Part shown: positions 61,798 through 64,000 of the stretch, piece by piece
Position numbering within the stretch: position 1 is the first letter of the stretch
Layout: each line of letters starts with the position of its first letter
Assembly (NCBI RefSeq): GCF_039543205.1
Contig: NZ_BAABJH010000006.1
Span: 62,001-126,000, forward strand
From: Flaviramulus_B aquimarinus
Lineage (GTDB): Bacteria; Bacteroidota; Bacteroidia; Flavobacteriales; Flavobacteriaceae
Length of the DNA stretch: 64,000 nucleotides
Direction of reading: 5' to 3'
Made by a program: the position numbers and the translations under genes
Notes under the pieces: model-generated
Told to the model about the DNA's origin: nothing
Seen by the model: only the letters and a program-made list of their open reading frames with translations
Databases searched by the model: none

Positions 61798-64000
61798 TTA
61801 TTTAATTGATACAAATGCCCCTTTTCTAGTAATGGTAGCTCCATAAAATGTTTTGGCTTCAAGCGTGAAATAATAATTTCCATTTTCGGCTTCTGCGTCG
61901 TTTATTTTGCCATCCCAACCTTTTATATTGTCTCCTTTTTCAGAATAAATCATACTGCCCCAAGTGTCATAAATGTTGAGTGTGATATCGCTTAATGCAA
62001 TTGATTCTGGAACAAAATAAGCATTCATGGTATCTCCATTTGGAGTAAAGGCGTTTGGCATTACAATACTATAACCTTTTTCGACATTTAGAATAATCTG
62101 TTTAGTGTAAACACATCCAAATGGGTAGGTTACGGTTTGTATTACGGTGTAATTGCCTTCGTTAATATATATATGAGCTGGGTTTTCTTCTGCTGAAAAA
62201 TTACCATCTCCAAAATCCCAAGACACTGAAATATAATCACCAATAGCAGTATTTGTAAACTGAATAGGATCTTGTATAGAATAAAACCCGAATGTACTGA
62301 ATGCATTTGATGTTACTGTGAAATCTGCATCACCTAAAACAGGAATTTCTACATTGTATGAAAAATTGGTTGTGCAACCTAAGCTATCAGAAACATCAAT
62401 AATAACCAAACCGTTTTGGTTTGTGTTCATTGTTTCGCCATTTGTCCCACTAACTACTCCACTAGACCAATTTATAGTGTAAGGAGGCACGCCTCCAGAT
62501 ACTTGAGCAACAAAAGATTGGTCAACTGTTTTGGTGTCACAATCAAAATCGGTAACTGTATCTACATTGACTTCTAGAGGGGTAAACCTATTGATAGGCC
62601 AATCTCCAGAAATTTGACAATTATTAGCATCATTTATGGTAACAGAATAGTTTCCTGGAGGAATGTTGTTTAAATCTTCTGTAGTTGCTCCATTTGACCA
62701 CGAATATGTTAAAGGTAGTGTGCCTCCTGTAACAATTAAATTAATGGCTCCGCTATTGGAATCATTACAATCTAGAGCATCTGTTGTATTAGCTGAAAGT
62801 GCTAGTTCATCAGGTTCGGTAATTGTAAAAGTTTCAGTGATAATACAAGGCGTGCCATCCGTAATGGTTACGGTATAGGTGCCTGGTCCAATGTTATTGC
62901 GTTCAATGCCTGCAGTAGCATCATCATCCCAAGCGAGTGTTACGGGGGCTATGCCACCAATGAGATTTAATACAATTCGTGCATCACTTTCTCCAAAACA
63001 AGACACATTATTTACGTCTGGTGTTATGCTGAAAATTGGAGCTTCATCAATAACTATATTGGCTTGTTTTATGCAATTGGTATTGTCTGTTATAGTAATA
63101 ATATAAGTCCCTGCAGATAAATTTGTTTGTGCCATTCCGGATCCTAAATTACTCCAAGCAATGGTGTAAGGCGGATTCCCTCCAGATATATTGTTAATAG
63201 TTATAGAGGCATCGTTATCACCATAACATTCAATTTCTGTTGCAGTATAATCTATAATAATTTCATCGGTTTGAATTAAAATAACTTCTAAGGTATCTGT
63301 ACAATTGGATTTATCGGTTACCGTTAGGTTGTAGGTGCCAGCAAATAACCCTGTTAGATTTTGAAGATTGCTGGTAAATCCATTGGGTCCTATCCAGGAG
63401 TAAGCATAATCAAAGGTTCCAGCGCTAACCTCAATTAATCGCCCACCGGAAACATTAACATTAATTTCGCCTGTAGCATCCCCAAAGCAAATAATATTGA
63501 CTTGATTTGTAAGGTTAGCATTCAATTCTGCAGGTTCGATTATTGAGAAATTTTGAACAATAGGAGTGCAGTTATTAGCATCAGTTACGGTTATTTCATA
63601 ATTGCCAGGACCAAGGTTTGTTAAATCTTCGTTAGTTGCAAAGGCCATTCCATTTCTTGTCCAATTATAAGTGTATGGTGTTGTTCCTCCAAATATTTCG
63701 AGGCCAATGGTGCCGTCATTTGCTCCGAAACAAGAAATGGTTTCAGGATCGAAATCGATGGTACTAAAAATCAATTCATTAGGCTCGGTAATTGTAAAGT
63801 TTCTTGTGAATGGACAACCGCCAAGATCATTAATGATTAAGGTGTAGTTGCCAGGTTCTAAATTACTAATATCCTCATTTGAGCTAGTAAAGCCATTAGG
63901 GCCGGTCCAAGAAATCTGGTATGGATTTCCTGTTGTAAATGGTACGCCACCAGCTATCGATATGTCAATTGAACCAGTATTTGATAAATAACAGTCGCTG
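61798..64000 (-). CDS. SprB-like giant adhesin fragment with gliding-motility C-terminal domain (5' part outside window)
   Basis: At least 734 residues; the frame stays open to the window edge, so the N-terminus is missing. It consists of repeats of about 75-80 residues of the SprB type, each with a G(G)TxPYTYxWxxG-like strand, a PGxYxVTxTDxxxC strand and an acidic turn (for example GGTLPLTYSWSNGATTEDL). A PKD-like domain (VSWDFGDGNFSAEENPAHIY) and a type B gliding-motility C-terminal domain (VMPNAFTPNGDTMNAYF ... YFTLEAKTFYGATITRKG) end the protein. It is exported by T9SS and probably carried on the surface as a motility adhesin. PorP/SprF follows. Confidence 0.92.
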   Translation of the reverse strand, partial: SDCYLSNTGSIDISIAGGVPFTTGNPYQISWTGPNGFTSSNEDISNLEPGNYTLIINDLGGCPFTRNFTITEPNELIFSTIDFDPETISCFGANDGTIGLEIFGGTTPYTYNWTRNGMAFATNEDLTNLGPGNYEITVTDANNCTPIVQNFSIIEPAELNANLTNQVNIICFGDATGEINVNVSGGRLIEVSAGTFDYAYSWIGPNGFTSNLQNLTGLFAGTYNLTVTDKSNCTDTLEVILIQTDEIIIDYTATEIECYGDNDASITINNISGGNPPYTIAWSNLGSGMAQTNLSAGTYIITITDNTNCIKQANIVIDEAPIFSITPDVNNVSCFGESDARIVLNLIGGIAPVTLAWDDDATAGIERNNIGPGTYTVTITDGTPCIITETFTITEPDELALSANTTDALDCNDSNSGAINLIVTGGTLPLTYSWSNGATTEDLNNIPPGNYSVTINDANNCQISGDWPINRFTPLEVNVDTVTDFDCDTKTVDQSFVAQVSGGVPPYTINWSSGVVSGTNGETMNTNQNGLVIIDVSDSLGCTTNFSYNVEIPVLGDADFTVTSNAFSTFGFYSIQDPIQFTNTAIGDYISVSWDFGDGNFSAEENPAHIYINEGNYTVIQTVTYPFGCVYTKQIILNVEKGYSIVMPNAFTPNGDTMNAYFVPESIALSDITLNIYDTWGSMIYSEKGDNIKGWDGKINDAEAENGNYYFTLEAKTFYGATITRKGAFVSIK

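Overview
The window comes from a low-GC marine-type member of the Bacteroidota, almost certainly family Flavobacteriaceae. The evidence is type IX secretion (T9SS) cargo with C-terminal sorting domains, a PorP/SprF protein beside a gliding-motility C-terminal-domain giant, TonB receptors with carboxypeptidase-regulatory domains, promoters of the TTTG-N19/20-TAnnTTTG kind, and core genes (guaB, serA, serC, ychF, mutS2, recG, miaE) of Flavobacteriaceae type. No tRNA, rRNA or CRISPR array was recognised.

Layout. 1-8 kb: two T9SS-secreted proteins (M43 protease, spondin-N protein), HMG-CoA lyase, a porin / FMN-binding / four-TM set, guaB. 8-15 kb: beta-helix lipoprotein, then a minus-strand run of DUF6146 lipoprotein, DUF6787 membrane protein, His-rich protein, TonB receptor and partner lipoprotein that looks like a metal-uptake operon. 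15-19.4 kb: DUF937 protein, serA-serC-acyl-CoA reductase, divergent ferredoxin. 19.6-23.6 kb: an inserted two-gene NTPase system (TIR-like/P-loop protein plus P-loop/TPR protein) resembling STAND-type defence. 23.6-32.5 kb: core genes ending in a gshB / rhodanese-TerB-like / N-formylglutamate amidohydrolase / QEGLA metallopeptidase operon. 32.5-47.3 kb: accessory array. 47.5-52.4 kb: DCC thiol protein, TPR-HTH sensor, a cholesterol-dependent-cytolysin-like lipoprotein and a repeat-rich gap. 52.4-64 kb: mutS2, DUF2911, miaE, recG, M1 peptidase, PorP/SprF and an SprB-like giant running off the end.

Most interesting point. The 32.5-47.3 kb array is built of unrelated one- to three-gene units (copper ATPase, Bor-like lipoprotein, DJ-1/nitroreductase/Crp, flavoprotein/SigZ, serine hydrolase, nucleotide cyclase, GrpB/membrane protein/Crp). 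They are separated by related imperfect palindromes of about 75-210 bp. In at least five units, counting the separate NTPase pair at 19.6 kb, the first bases of the unit (GTTR...) are the exact reverse complement of the first bases of the palindrome that ends it. This is the core-site / inverse-core-site relation of integron gene cassettes, but no integrase is present and the sites do not fit the canonical attC consensus. An internally deleted IS110-family element and two IS110 end remnants lie exactly at unit junctions, as IS1111-attC elements do in integrons. I read this as a candidate integrase-less cassette system in Flavobacteriaceae, with the NTPase pair as a mobile defence cassette. All alignments were made by eye.
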